Source of the DNA: Bordetella ansorpii
GTDB lineage: Bacteria; Pseudomonadota; Gammaproteobacteria; Burkholderiales; Burkholderiaceae_B
Length of the DNA: 64,000 bases
Reading direction: 5' to 3'
Assembly (NCBI RefSeq): GCF_900078705.1
Contig: NZ_FKIF01000006.1
Span: forward strand, 248,001-312,000
This document shows positions 54,084 to 62,562 of this stretch, piece by piece. The notes beneath the pieces are model-generated. The model searched no databases. It saw nothing but the letters and a program-made list of their open reading frames with translations, and was not told where the DNA came from. How positions within the stretch are numbered: the stretch's first letter is position 1; each line of letters starts with the position of its first letter. The position numbers and the translations under genes were made by a program.

Positions 54084-55229
54084 TTACGCCGGCCCCAATG
54101 GCCCCAGCGCCCCCCCGCCCACCGCTCCTTCATCGGCCTTCTGGCTCGCCGGCGCGACATGATCGTGATGCGGTGGCTTCGGCTCGGCATCCTCTTCCTG
54201 CACCCGCACTCTCGGCAGATACTCGGGCCGGTTCTCGTGCACCCACGTGATCAGGCCCTCGCGGATCTTGCAGCGCAGGTCCCACGCCTCGCCCGAGCCG
54301 CGCGCGCTGACCAGCGCCCGGATCTGCATGGCGCGGTCGGTGGTGTCCGTGACCTGCAGCACGCAGACACGGCCGTCCCACTCGGTGGTGGCTTCGCATA
54401 GCCGCTTCAGCTCTTCGCGCAGCGGGTCCAGCGGTGTGCGGTAATCCACCCACAGGAACACCGTGCCGATCAACTGCGAGGTCGTGCGCGTCCAGTTCTC
54501 GAACGGGTTCTCGATGAACCACTGCAGCGGCACGACCAGGCGGCGTTCGTCCCAGATACGGATGACGACGTAGGCGCCGGTGATTTCCTCCACCCGGCCC
54601 CATTCGCCTTTCACGATCAGCACGTCGTCGATGCGGATGGGCTGCGTCAGCGCGATCTGCAGACCCGCGATCACGTTGCCCAGCACGGGCTTGGCCGCGA
54701 AACCCGCCACCAGGCCCAGCAGCCCGGCGGAGGCCATGATGCTGGCGCCGATCTGGCGCGCGCCGGGCAGGGTCAGCAACATGGCTGCGAGGCCGATCAC
54801 CAGGATCATCAGGTTCACGCATCGCCCCAGCACGCGCGTCTGCGTCTGGATGCGGCGCGCGTCCAGGTTGTCGGCCACGTCGGCGGGATTGAGCATGACG
54901 ATGCCGTCGGCCACGCCTTCGCAACTGCGCATGGCCAGCCAGGTCAGCATGCCGATCAGCACCAGGCGCGACACCATGGAGATCAGCGGCAAGCCTGGCA
55001 GCGTATCGGGCGCGCCCTGCAGCACGACGTGGAAGGCAAATGCGATCAACAGCCAGAGGCTGGGTACGTAGGCACGGCTGACGACCAGCGACGCCAGCGG
55101 CCGCTTGCGCGTGACGCGGCGCAGGACGACCGCGCCGACGCGGTGCGCCAGCCAGGCAAGGCCGACGCCGATCACCGCGGCGACGGCGAACACGAGCAGG
55201 GAATGGCGCGTGACGAACTCGGGTTCCAT
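54084..55229 (-). CDS. Small-conductance mechanosensitive channel (MscS family)
   Basis: The 381-residue membrane protein has four or more predicted helices (SLLVFAVAAVIGVGLAWLAH, then VNLMILVIGLAAMLLTLPGA), and a pore-lining segment and beta domain with MscS features (GFAAKPVLGNVIAGLQIALT, IRIDDVLIVKGEWGRVEEIT). It lets ions escape during hypo-osmotic shock. The C-terminus carries a non-conserved tail (DAEPKPPHHDHVAPASQKAD) that runs into the junction with the toxin-antitoxin remnant, so its final residues may be a product of that rearrangement. Confidence 0.9.
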   Translation of the reverse strand: MEPEFVTRHSLLVFAVAAVIGVGLAWLAHRVGAVVLRRVTRKRPLASLVVSRAYVPSLWLLIAFAFHVVLQGAPDTLPGLPLISMVSRLVLIGMLTWLAMRSCEGVADGIVMLNPADVADNLDARRIQTQTRVLGRCVNLMILVIGLAAMLLTLPGARQIGASIMASAGLLGLVAGFAAKPVLGNVIAGLQIALTQPIRIDDVLIVKGEWGRVEEITGAYVVIRIWDERRLVVPLQWFIENPFENWTRTTSQLIGTVFLWVDYRTPLDPLREELKRLCEATTEWDGRVCVLQVTDTTDRAMQIRALVSARGSGEAWDLRCKIREGLITWVHENRPEYLPRVRVQEEDAEPKPPHHDHVAPASQKADEGAVGGGALGPLGPA

Positions 55230-55676
55230 CGAAGGGGCTCCCGATGGCGATGAGACGGATACAGCCCATACCGTACCGAAGATTGCCGCACCGCAACACC
55301 GCTCTGGCAGTTTTTTTACAACCGGATCGATTTGGTCAAGGCGGCGGCCTGAGTGTCTGGCGATGCCCCGTGGGCCACCAGCGGCCCGCCGCCTTTGCCC
55401 CAGCGTCCGGGGCCGCGCAGCTGGAAATCGCGCCCTTCCTGAAGGTTGGGGCCGGAGGAGAATCCGGTGAAGGGCGCCTTGCGGTGCCCTCCAGCCCGTT
55501 CCCGCGTGAGGGCGGAAATAGGGGCCGGAGACATATTACCTGCTGTGATCGAATATTTAAGATCTCGACGCCATTGTTGACATTGCTTGTCGGATTGTTG
55601 ACGTTGCTTGTCATTCGCGCACTTCTTGCGCAGACCGTTGCGCTATCCCCACGAGGGATGGGCTGCGCTGGCGCCG
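55230..55676. other. Long interval upstream of the channel gene with a 21-bp tandem repeat
   Basis: The 447-base gap between the channel start and the LysR stop contains no recognisable gene. Minus-strand frames of 92 and 72 codons (55336-55614 and 55316-55534) have proline- and arginine-rich, low-information translations. The channel promoter should be near its left end, after a T7 run at 55311-55317. AT-rich DNA at 55541-55565 and a 21-bp repeat at 55573-55614 are the notable features. Confidence 0.55.
55573..55614. repeat. 21-bp direct tandem repeat, two copies
   Basis: ATTGTTGACATTGCTTGTCGG at 55573-55593 is followed by ATTGTTGACGTTGCTTGTCAT at 55594-55614, eighteen of twenty-one bases shared. 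The 21-base period equals two helical turns, which suits cooperative protein binding. On the minus strand it would encode two TSNVNN-type heptads. Confidence 0.7.
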
Positions 55677-56594
55677 CTACCAGCTCTCGTCTTCGCCGCC
55701 CTGCCGCCGGGCCTCGAAGTGCTCGGCCAGGAAATCCACGAACAGCCGCACCTTGGCCGAAAGATGGTGCTTCTCGGGAAACACCGCGTAAATGTCCGCG
55801 GGCGGCAAGGCGTAGTCAGCCAGCACCTGCTCCAGCCGTCCGCTGCGCAGATAGCGCGCCAGATCCCATTCGGCGCGCTGCAGGATGCCCAGCCCCGCCA
55901 GGCCCCAGGTCATGGTGACCTCGCCATCGTTGCTGCTGAGGTTGCCGCGCACCTTCACGGTCTCGCTGGCGCGGCCCCGCGTGAAGCGCCACAGGTTGTA
56001 GGCGGCCTCGTTCTGGCGCAGCAGGATGCATTGGTGCCGCAGCAGGTCGTGCGGCGCATCGGGCCGGCCATGCTCGTCCAGATAACGCGGCGCCGCGCAC
56101 ACCAGGCGGCGGTTGGGCGCGATCTTGCGGGCGATCAGCCGCGTATCGGGCAGGTCGCCGAAGCGGATGGCCAGGTCGAAGCCATCGCGCACGAAATCCA
56201 CGGCGTGATCGGTCAGCTCAAGCTGGATGCCCACCGCCGGATGCCGGCGGCAGAACACCGCCACCGCGGGCGCGATGTAGCTGCGGCCGAAGCCCAGCGG
56301 CGCGTTCACTTTCAAGAGCCCGCCGGGTTCGGCCTGGCGGCTGGAGATCAGCCGGTCCAGGTCTTCGAGCTCGCCCAGGATGCGGCGGGCGTTCTCCAGG
56401 TACAACTCGCCTTCGGCGGTCAGCCCGATGCGGCGCGTGCTGCGGTTCAGCAGCCGCACGCCCAGCCGGGCTTCGATCTGCGCCAGCCGTTTGCTGACGG
56501 CGGCGGGTGTCACGCCCAGTTCGCGCGCGGCGGCGGAAAAGCTGCCGGCGCGCACCAGCTCGACCACCAGCGCGAGTTCCTGGGAATGCCCCAT
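55677..56594 (-). CDS. LysR-type transcriptional regulator
   Basis: The 305-residue regulator has the N-terminal LysR helix-turn-helix (RAGSFSAAARELGVTPAAVS, KRLAQIEARLGVRLLNRSTR) and a C-terminal effector domain (VNAPLGFGRSYIAPAVAVF, DGFDLAIRFGDLPDTRLIAR). It resembles the CrgA/DmlR-type group widespread in Burkholderiales. Its target is not evident, as it is not divergent from a catabolic gene: YajQ lies upstream on the same strand, and the long gap lies downstream. Confidence 0.9.
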   Translation of the reverse strand: MGHSQELALVVELVRAGSFSAAARELGVTPAAVSKRLAQIEARLGVRLLNRSTRRIGLTAEGELYLENARRILGELEDLDRLISSRQAEPGGLLKVNAPLGFGRSYIAPAVAVFCRRHPAVGIQLELTDHAVDFVRDGFDLAIRFGDLPDTRLIARKIAPNRRLVCAAPRYLDEHGRPDAPHDLLRHQCILLRQNEAAYNLWRFTRGRASETVKVRGNLSSNDGEVTMTWGLAGLGILQRAEWDLARYLRSGRLEQVLADYALPPADIYAVFPEKHHLSAKVRLFVDFLAEHFEARRQGGEDESW

Positions 56595-56617
56595 GGCCGC
56601 CGGCGCGCGCGTGGGGC

Positions 56618-57100
56618 TCAGTCGCGGAAGTTCTCGAACTGCAGCGGCAGGTCGACGTCGGTCTTGCGCAGCAGCGCCATGACGGCTTGCAGGTCGTCGC
56701 GCTTCTTGCCGGTGATGCGCAGCTTGTCGCCGTTGATCTGGCTCTCGACCTTCATCTTGCTGGCCTTGATGGCGGCGACCAGCTTCTTGGCCGTGGCCTG
56801 CTCGATGCCCTGCTTGATGGTGACCTTCTGGCGCGCGCCGCCCAGGTTTTCCAGGGGGTCGGCGACGTCCATGCAACGCACGTCGATGTTGCGCGCCGAC
56901 AGGCGGCCACGCAGGATGTCCAGCATCTGCTTCAATTGGAACGCGGATTCGGCGACCTGGGTCACGTCGTAGCCTTCCAGCTCGAAGCTGGCCTTCGTGC
57001 CCTTGAAATCGAAACGCGTGGACAGTTCACGATTGGCTTGGTCGACCGCGTTGGTCAACTCGTGCTTGTCGACCTCGGAAACGACGTCGAAACTGGGCAT
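56618..57100 (-). CDS. yajQ: YajQ family nucleotide-binding protein
   Basis: The 160-residue protein belongs to the UPF0234/YajQ family of two-domain ferredoxin-fold proteins that bind nucleotides; a relative in Xanthomonas binds cyclic di-GMP and works with a LysR regulator. Signature sequences are MPSFDVVSEVDKHELTNAVD, RFDFKGTKASFEL and KVESQINGDKLRITGKKRDD. The whole protein matches the family in length. A LysR-type gene lies directly downstream on the same strand, 23 bases away. Confidence 0.95.
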   Translation of the reverse strand: MPSFDVVSEVDKHELTNAVDQANRELSTRFDFKGTKASFELEGYDVTQVAESAFQLKQMLDILRGRLSARNIDVRCMDVADPLENLGGARQKVTIKQGIEQATAKKLVAAIKASKMKVESQINGDKLRITGKKRDDLQAVMALLRKTDVDLPLQFENFRD

Positions 57101-57308
57101 GGCAGTGATCCTCTTGCTTGCTTGAAGTTGGGAATACCGCAGTTTATGCCGATTCGCGGCGCGCCATCCGCCGCGCAGGCGCGCCAGGCATGGCTATCGG
57201 ACCTGGACGGCCATGCCTGTACTGCGGGCCCAGCGCGAAGAATGCCTGCCGATCCTCCAGGCGATGCGGCCGGTGTTCATGGTTCCACAATCGCCACGCG
57301 GCCGGGAT

Positions 57309-58898
57309 TCAGAACCCGACGGCCTGCCCGTCGCGGCGCGAATCCGACGCCGCGATGTAGCCGTATTCGCCGCGCTGGATCAACTGCGCCGCGCCGAAAT
57401 CCAGGCTCAGCGGCGGCGCCACCGTCAGGTTGTGGCCACGGTCGCGCAGCGCCTGCGCCACGTCGGCCGGCAGATGCGACTCCACCGTCACCACCGGACC
57501 GTTCTCGACGCGGAAGCGCGGCGCGTCGCAGAGGGCCTGCGGGTTCTGGTGGAACGCGCCCAGGCGCGCCATCACCTGCAGGTGCCCCTGCGCCTGCATC
57601 GAGCCGCCCATCACGCCGAACGCCATCACCGGCTGGCCGGCGCGGGTGACGAAGCCCGGAATGATGGTGTGCAGCGGACGCTTGCCCGGCGCCACGCGGT
57701 TGACGTGGCCCGGCGTCAGCACGAAGCCGCAGCCCCGGTTGTGCAGCGAGATGCCCGTGTCCGGCACCACCACGCCAGACCCGAAGCCGTGGTAGTTGGA
57801 CTGGATGAAGGACACCATGGTGCCATCGGCATCGGCCGCGGCCAGGTACACCGTGCCGCCCACCGGCGGCGCGCCCGCGCCCGGCGCGCCGGCGCGGTCC
57901 ATCGACACCAGCCTGGCGCGCTCGGCCAGATAGGCCGGGTCCAGCAACTGCGACGTGTCCACCTTCATGGTGGCCGGGTCGGAGATGTGGTGATGCAGGT
58001 CGGCGAAGGCCAGCTTCATGGCTTCCAGGCCGACGTGATAGAAATCGGCGCTGTCGCGGCCCATCGATTCCAGGTCGAAGCGATCCAGGATGCCCAGGGC
58101 GATCAGCGCGGCGATGCCCTGGCCGCTGGGCGGGATCTCGTGCAGCGTGTAGCCGCGGAAATCCTGCGTCACCGGCTCGACCCACATCGGCTGGTGGGCC
58201 GCCAGGTCTTCGGCGCGCAACGCGCCGCCGGTGTTGCGGGCGTGCGCGTCGATGCGCGAGGCCAGTTCACCGCGATAGAAGCTTTCGCCGCCGCTTTCGG
58301 CGATCAGGCGCAGCGTGCGCGCCTGCTCGGGAAAGCGCCAGTGCTCGCCCGCGTGCGGCGCGCGGCCCAGGCGCAGGAACGCTTCCTTGAAGCCCGGCTG
58401 CCCGGCCAGCTTGTCCGCCTGCGCCGCCCATTGGCGGGCCACCGTGGGCGACACCGCGAAGCCCTCCTCGGCATAGGCGATCGCCGGTTCGAACAGGCGC
58501 GCGAACGGCAGCTTGCCGTGCCGGTCGGACAGCGCCTTCCAGCCCGCCACCTGGCCGGGCACGGTGACCGTGTCCCAGCCGATGGGCGGCATGGCGTCGC
58601 GGCCGGCGAAGTACTCGTCCGTCCAGCCCGCCGGCGCCACGCCGGTGGAGTTCAGGCCCTGCAACTGGCCGTCTTTCCAGACCTGCACGAACATGTCGCC
58701 GCCGATGCCGTTCATCACCGGCTCGACCACCGTCAAGGCCATGGCGGTGGCCAGGGCCGCGTCGACCGCGTTGCCGCCCTGCAGCAGCATGCGCAGGCCC
58801 GCCTGCGCGGCCAGCGGCTGGCTGGTGCTGACCACATTGCGCGCCAGCACGGGCATCTTCTGGGAGGGATAAGGGAACGACCAATCGCAGGACGACAT
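57309..58898 (-). CDS. Gamma-glutamyltransferase family protein (YwrD-like)
   Basis: The 529-residue Ntn-hydrolase relative of Ggt has no signal peptide, unlike the lipoprotein at 49.5 kb. It contains GGNAVDAALATAMALTVVEP, NGIGGDMFVQVWKDG, the putative autocleavage Thr in PVGGTVYLAAADADGTMVSF and SNYHGFGSGVVVPDTG. Such YwrD-type enzymes are cytosolic, and many cleave gamma-glutamyl or cyclic acyl bonds of unknown substrates. It is followed downstream, after about 45 bases to the left of its start, by nothing co-directional; upstream, 44 bases away, is a Bug protein on the same strand, so the two may share a transcript. Confidence 0.9.
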   Translation of the reverse strand: MSSCDWSFPYPSQKMPVLARNVVSTSQPLAAQAGLRMLLQGGNAVDAALATAMALTVVEPVMNGIGGDMFVQVWKDGQLQGLNSTGVAPAGWTDEYFAGRDAMPPIGWDTVTVPGQVAGWKALSDRHGKLPFARLFEPAIAYAEEGFAVSPTVARQWAAQADKLAGQPGFKEAFLRLGRAPHAGEHWRFPEQARTLRLIAESGGESFYRGELASRIDAHARNTGGALRAEDLAAHQPMWVEPVTQDFRGYTLHEIPPSGQGIAALIALGILDRFDLESMGRDSADFYHVGLEAMKLAFADLHHHISDPATMKVDTSQLLDPAYLAERARLVSMDRAGAPGAGAPPVGGTVYLAAADADGTMVSFIQSNYHGFGSGVVVPDTGISLHNRGCGFVLTPGHVNRVAPGKRPLHTIIPGFVTRAGQPVMAFGVMGGSMQAQGHLQVMARLGAFHQNPQALCDAPRFRVENGPVVTVESHLPADVAQALRDRGHNLTVAPPLSLDFGAAQLIQRGEYGYIAASDSRRDGQAVGF

Positions 58899-58942
58899 GA
58901 ATGAACTCGGCGATGAATGAAAAAAACGAACCTTGCTGCCGC

Positions 58943-59920
58943 TTACTGCAGCGACATGCCCGATTGCTTGATCAGGGCCTCGGTGCGCGGCAGCTCGGCG
59001 TCGACCATCTTCTCGAAGTCGGCGACCGAACCGCCGACCGGCTCGGCGCCGGTGGTGGCCAGCTTGGCACGGAAGTCCTGGTCCTTCAGGGCACGGTTGA
59101 TCGAGGCGTTGAGCTTCTCGACGATCGGCTTGGGCGTGCCCTGGGGCGCGACGATACCGTACCAGGGCGCCACGTCATAGCCGGGGTAGCCCTGTTCGGC
59201 CACCGTCGGGACGTTCGGCGCCATTTCCGAACGCTTGGCGGTCGAGATGGCCAGCGCGTTCAGCTTGCCCGACTGCACGTAGGGCAGCGCGGTCATGATG
59301 GTGTCGAAGTACATGGAGACCTGGCCGCTGAGCAGGGCCGGGATGGCGTCGCCGGCGCCCTTGTAGGGCACGTGCACGATGTCGATGCCGGTCAGCTGCT
59401 TCAGCAGCTCGCCTGCCAGGTGCGAGGTGGTGCCCGCGCCGAACGAGGCGTAGGTCAGCTTGCCCGGGTTCTTCTTGGCGTACGCGATCATCTCGGGCAG
59501 CGTCTTGAAGGGCTCGTTCGGGTTCGACAGCAGGATGTTCGGCGTGATGGCCACGACCGCCACCTTCTCGAACGAGGCGGGATCGTAGCTCAGGTTCTTG
59601 TACAGGAAGCGGTTGGTGACCATCGAGGCCGGGCCCGACATCAGCAACGTGTAGCCGTCGGCCGGCGAGCGGGCGGCGGCCGAACTGCCGATGGCGGCGG
59701 CGGCGCCAGGCTTGTTCTCGACGATGACGCTCTGGCCGTATTCCTTGCCCAGGGCCTGGCCCAGTTGGCGCGAGATCAGGTCGGTGGCGGCGCCGGCCGA
59801 GAACGGCACGATGATCTTGATGGGCCGGTCGGGCCAGTTGTCGGCGCTTTGCGCCGAGACCGGCAGAATGGTCGCGCCAGCCAGCAGGCCCAGGCCCAGC
59901 ACGTAATGTTTGATGCCCAT
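58943..59920 (-). CDS. Bug-family tripartite tricarboxylate transporter substrate-binding protein
   Basis: The 325-residue periplasmic protein has a signal peptide (YVLGLGLLAGATILPVSAQS) and Bug motifs IKIIVPFSAGAATDLISRQL, VIVENKPGAAAAIGSSAAA and IDIVHVPYKGAGDAIPALLS. It differs from the first Bug gene at 52.8 kb in about half its residues by eye. It lies immediately upstream of the YwrD-like gamma-glutamyltransferase on the same strand, hinting at a ligand related to that enzyme. No permease genes are adjacent. Confidence 0.9.
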   Translation of the reverse strand: MGIKHYVLGLGLLAGATILPVSAQSADNWPDRPIKIIVPFSAGAATDLISRQLGQALGKEYGQSVIVENKPGAAAAIGSSAAARSPADGYTLLMSGPASMVTNRFLYKNLSYDPASFEKVAVVAITPNILLSNPNEPFKTLPEMIAYAKKNPGKLTYASFGAGTTSHLAGELLKQLTGIDIVHVPYKGAGDAIPALLSGQVSMYFDTIMTALPYVQSGKLNALAISTAKRSEMAPNVPTVAEQGYPGYDVAPWYGIVAPQGTPKPIVEKLNASINRALKDQDFRAKLATTGAEPVGGSVADFEKMVDAELPRTEALIKQSGMSLQ

Positions 59921-60060
59921 GGCAATCCCCTTGTGCGTTATCGAATGATCGCGCTGGTCAGTGCCAGGCGCGAGTCCGCTATTAGAAGCGCCGCAATGGC
60001 CGCATGAAGGGACCACTTCCGCACTGCAACAAGGAACCAATGCCCAGGGAAAACCCTGAC

Positions 60061-60777
60061 TCAACGCTTGGGCAGGGCGCCCAGGGGGTTCACGGGCTTG
60101 CCGTTCTGGCGCAGTTCGAAGTAGACCGCCACGCGGGAAGCGTCGCTGCTGCCCATCTCGGCGATGGTCTGCCCCTGCTTGACGGCCTGGCCCTGCTTCA
60201 CCAGCAGCTTGTGGTTATGGCCATAGATGCTGAGGAACCCCCCGGCATGCCGCACGATGACCAGGTTGCCGTAGCCGCGCAGGCCGTTGCTGGCGTATTC
60301 CACCGTGCCCGCGGCGGCCGCCTTGACCGGCGTGCCGGTCTTGTTGGCGATGGTGATGCCCTTGGAGCTGACACCGTTGTAGCCGGACACCATCACGCCC
60401 TCGGCGGGCCAGGTCAGGGAAATGCCGCGTACGGGCGTCGCGGGCGAATCGGGAATGGGCGCGCGCCCCTTGGGCCTGGGCGAAGTGGGCTTCGGCTCGG
60501 AATCGGCCGCGCCGGGGCTGTCCTCTCCGGGCGGCCGCACGCGCAGGATCTGGCCTTCGCTGATGCGGTCGGCGTTGGGCAGTCCGTTCCAGCGCACCAG
60601 ATCGCCGACCGACTGCCCGGTGTCGCGCGCGATCTTGGTCAGCGTGTCGCCTTCCTGCACGCGATATTGGCCCGGACCGACCTTGGTGGCGGCGCAGGCG
60701 GCCAGCAGGGCCAAAGCCAGCACGCCGCCCGCCAGCCGCGCCCGCCGCCCCCCGCCCGGCCCCGCGCCGGCCGACAT
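60061..60777 (-). CDS. NlpD-like LysM/LytM lipoprotein (degenerate peptidase)
   Basis: The 238-residue lipoprotein has a lipobox LAAC (Cys28), one LysM peptidoglycan-binding domain (about 38-80: YRVQEGDTLTKIARDTGQSV) and a C-terminal LytM/M23 domain (GTPVKAAAAGTVEYASNGLR, GYGNLVIVRHAGG). The zinc-binding residues of active M23 peptidases are missing: the HxxxD position reads GITIANK and the HxH position reads VYFEL. This is the pattern of NlpD/EnvC amidase activators for cell separation. The start at 60777 gives a standard lipoprotein signal; an ATG at 60828 is also in frame. Confidence 0.85.
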   Translation of the reverse strand: MSAGAGPGGGRRARLAGGVLALALLAACAATKVGPGQYRVQEGDTLTKIARDTGQSVGDLVRWNGLPNADRISEGQILRVRPPGEDSPGAADSEPKPTSPRPKGRAPIPDSPATPVRGISLTWPAEGVMVSGYNGVSSKGITIANKTGTPVKAAAAGTVEYASNGLRGYGNLVIVRHAGGFLSIYGHNHKLLVKQGQAVKQGQTIAEMGSSDASRVAVYFELRQNGKPVNPLGALPKR

Positions 60778-61003
60778 CGTGGGCGGAACAGGATGAAGAG
60801 GCACGGGTGAAATGAGCGGCAGCGACACGGTCCGGAGGGCGGGAGAATGTAAATGTAAATTTGGCCCGCCAAGGGTACCAAGAAATGCCGGCCTTATCCG
60901 CCGCCAATTATGGCCGGGCGTAAAGGCTGTAAGAAGGCATGTAAAAAACGCCCTGCGCCGACCGTTTCAAAGGCAGCCGGCGCGAGGCGGACAGGGTGGT
61001 CCC

Positions 61004-62380
61004 TCAGGCCGCCCGCAGCCGGGGCACCGCCACCAGGATGCGCGGAGACGGCGAGGTCGGACCGCTGCCCACCGCCTGCGCCGTCAGGTCGTGCGTCACC
61101 TCGCCCAGGCAGGCGGATTGCGTCAGCGACACGTCCACCACCTCGCCCATGATCTCGGTCACGCTGCGCGCCGACGACACGATCTCTTCCATCGTCGTGC
61201 CCGCCTGGCGGACCTGCTCGGCGCCGCGCTCGACCTGCTGGCGCGACGAGTGGATCAGGCTCTTGATCTCCTTGGCCGCCGACGCGCTGCTCTGCGCCAG
61301 GTTGCGGACCTCGGAGGCCACCACCGCGAAACCCTTGCCGTGCTGCCCCGCGCGCGCGGCCTCGACCGCGGCGTTCAGGGCCAGGATGTTGGTCTGGAAG
61401 GCGATGTTGTCCATCACGCCGATGATGTCCGAGATCTTGCGCGAACTGGCCGTGATGGCATCCATCGCGCCGATCACGCCCTGCACGGTCTGCCCGCCGG
61501 CCTCTGCCACGCGGCAGGCGTCCAGGGCCAGCCGATTGGCCTGTCCCGCGCGCTCGGCGTTCTCGGTCAGGCCCTGCACGGCCTCGCGCAGCGTCTGCGC
61601 CGCCGTGAAACGTCGCGTGATGTCGGTGGCGTACTTCACCACCTTGAACGGCCGGCCATCGGCATCCAGGATGGGGTTGTAGCTGGCCTCTATCCATACC
61701 TCGCGGCCCCCCTTGCCGATGCGCAGGTATTGGCCGGCATCGTGCGCGCCATTGCCCAGCTTGCGCCAGAAATCGGCGTAGGCCGCGCTGCGACGCTCGT
61801 CCGGCTGCACGAACATGCCGTGATGCTCGCCCACGATCTCGTCCAGCCGGTAGCCCATGGCCCGCAGGAACAGGTCGTTGGCGTGCAGGATGGTGCCGTC
61901 CAGGTCGAACTCGATCACCGCCTGCACCTTCGAGATGGCCGCCAGCTGGCCCTGCGCATCGTCGTTGCGCCGCTGCTCATCGGTGACGTCGGTGGCGTAC
62001 TTCACCACCTTGAACGGCCTGCCCTGGCGGTCGCGGACGGGGTTGTAGCTGGCCTGCAGCCAGACCTCGTGGCCGTCGTGCGCCACGCGCCGGTAGCGCC
62101 CGGCGTCGTGCATGCCCTCGCCCAGCCGGCGCCAGAATTCGGCGTAGGCCTCGGATTCGCGCACGTCCTCGTCGACGAACATGCAATGATGCTGGCCGAC
62201 GATCTCGTCCAGGTCGTAGCCCATGGTGTCGAGGAAGTTCTGGTTGGCCGCCAGCACGTGGCCGCCCAGATCGAACTCGATGACCGCCTGGGAGCGGTGG
62301 ATGGCCTCGATCTGGCCGTACAGGTCAGCCAGATGGCGCTGGCGGGTACGGCCCAGAATGTTGTCCAGGAAGCGCGACAT
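61004..62380 (-). CDS. Soluble double-PAS methyl-accepting chemotaxis protein
   Basis: The 458-residue cytoplasmic chemoreceptor has two PAS domains (about 30-140 and 155-260), each with a near-identical stretch ([12 protein letters not shown]), and a signalling domain at 290-420 with the MCP hairpin-tip sequence [20 protein letters not shown], then [14 protein letters not shown]. It has no membrane helix, resembling Aer2-type energy or oxygen sensors. The ATG at 62380 is placed nine bases after a GGGGAGGGG site; a GTG at 62386 is also in frame. No other chemotaxis genes are nearby. Confidence 0.87.
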   Translation of the reverse strand: MSRFLDNILGRTRQRHLADLYGQIEAIHRSQAVIEFDLGGHVLAANQNFLDTMGYDLDEIVGQHHCMFVDEDVRESEAYAEFWRRLGEGMHDAGRYRRVAHDGHEVWLQASYNPVRDRQGRPFKVVKYATDVTDEQRRNDDAQGQLAAISKVQAVIEFDLDGTILHANDLFLRAMGYRLDEIVGEHHGMFVQPDERRSAAYADFWRKLGNGAHDAGQYLRIGKGGREVWIEASYNPILDADGRPFKVVKYATDITRRFTAAQTLREAVQGLTENAERAGQANRLALDACRVAEAGGQTVQGVIGAMDAITASSRKISDIIGVMDNIAFQTNILALNAAVEAARAGQHGKGFAVVASEVRNLAQSSASAAKEIKSLIHSSRQQVERGAEQVRQAGTTMEEIVSSARSVTEIMGEVVDVSLTQSACLGEVTHDLTAQAVGSGPTSPSPRILVAVPRLRAA

Positions 62381-62562
62381 TTGCACACCCCTCCCCCGGG
62401 CATGCCGGAGCGTTCATGGAATTCACCGTACTGCAATTTCTGGATGTTGTAGATGAAACATATCTTGTCAATCAAAGATGAACATCAGGGTTATCGCTAA
62501 CACCGGATCTCGATTTTGATTCATTGACATACGCCCCCGCGGAGGATGCGAGGCCGCGCCCC

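Noticed and set aside
55336-55614. 92-codon minus-strand frame with two heptad repeats
   Set aside because: Its repeat is simply the 21-bp DNA duplication; the rest is low-information Pro/Arg/Ala sequence.
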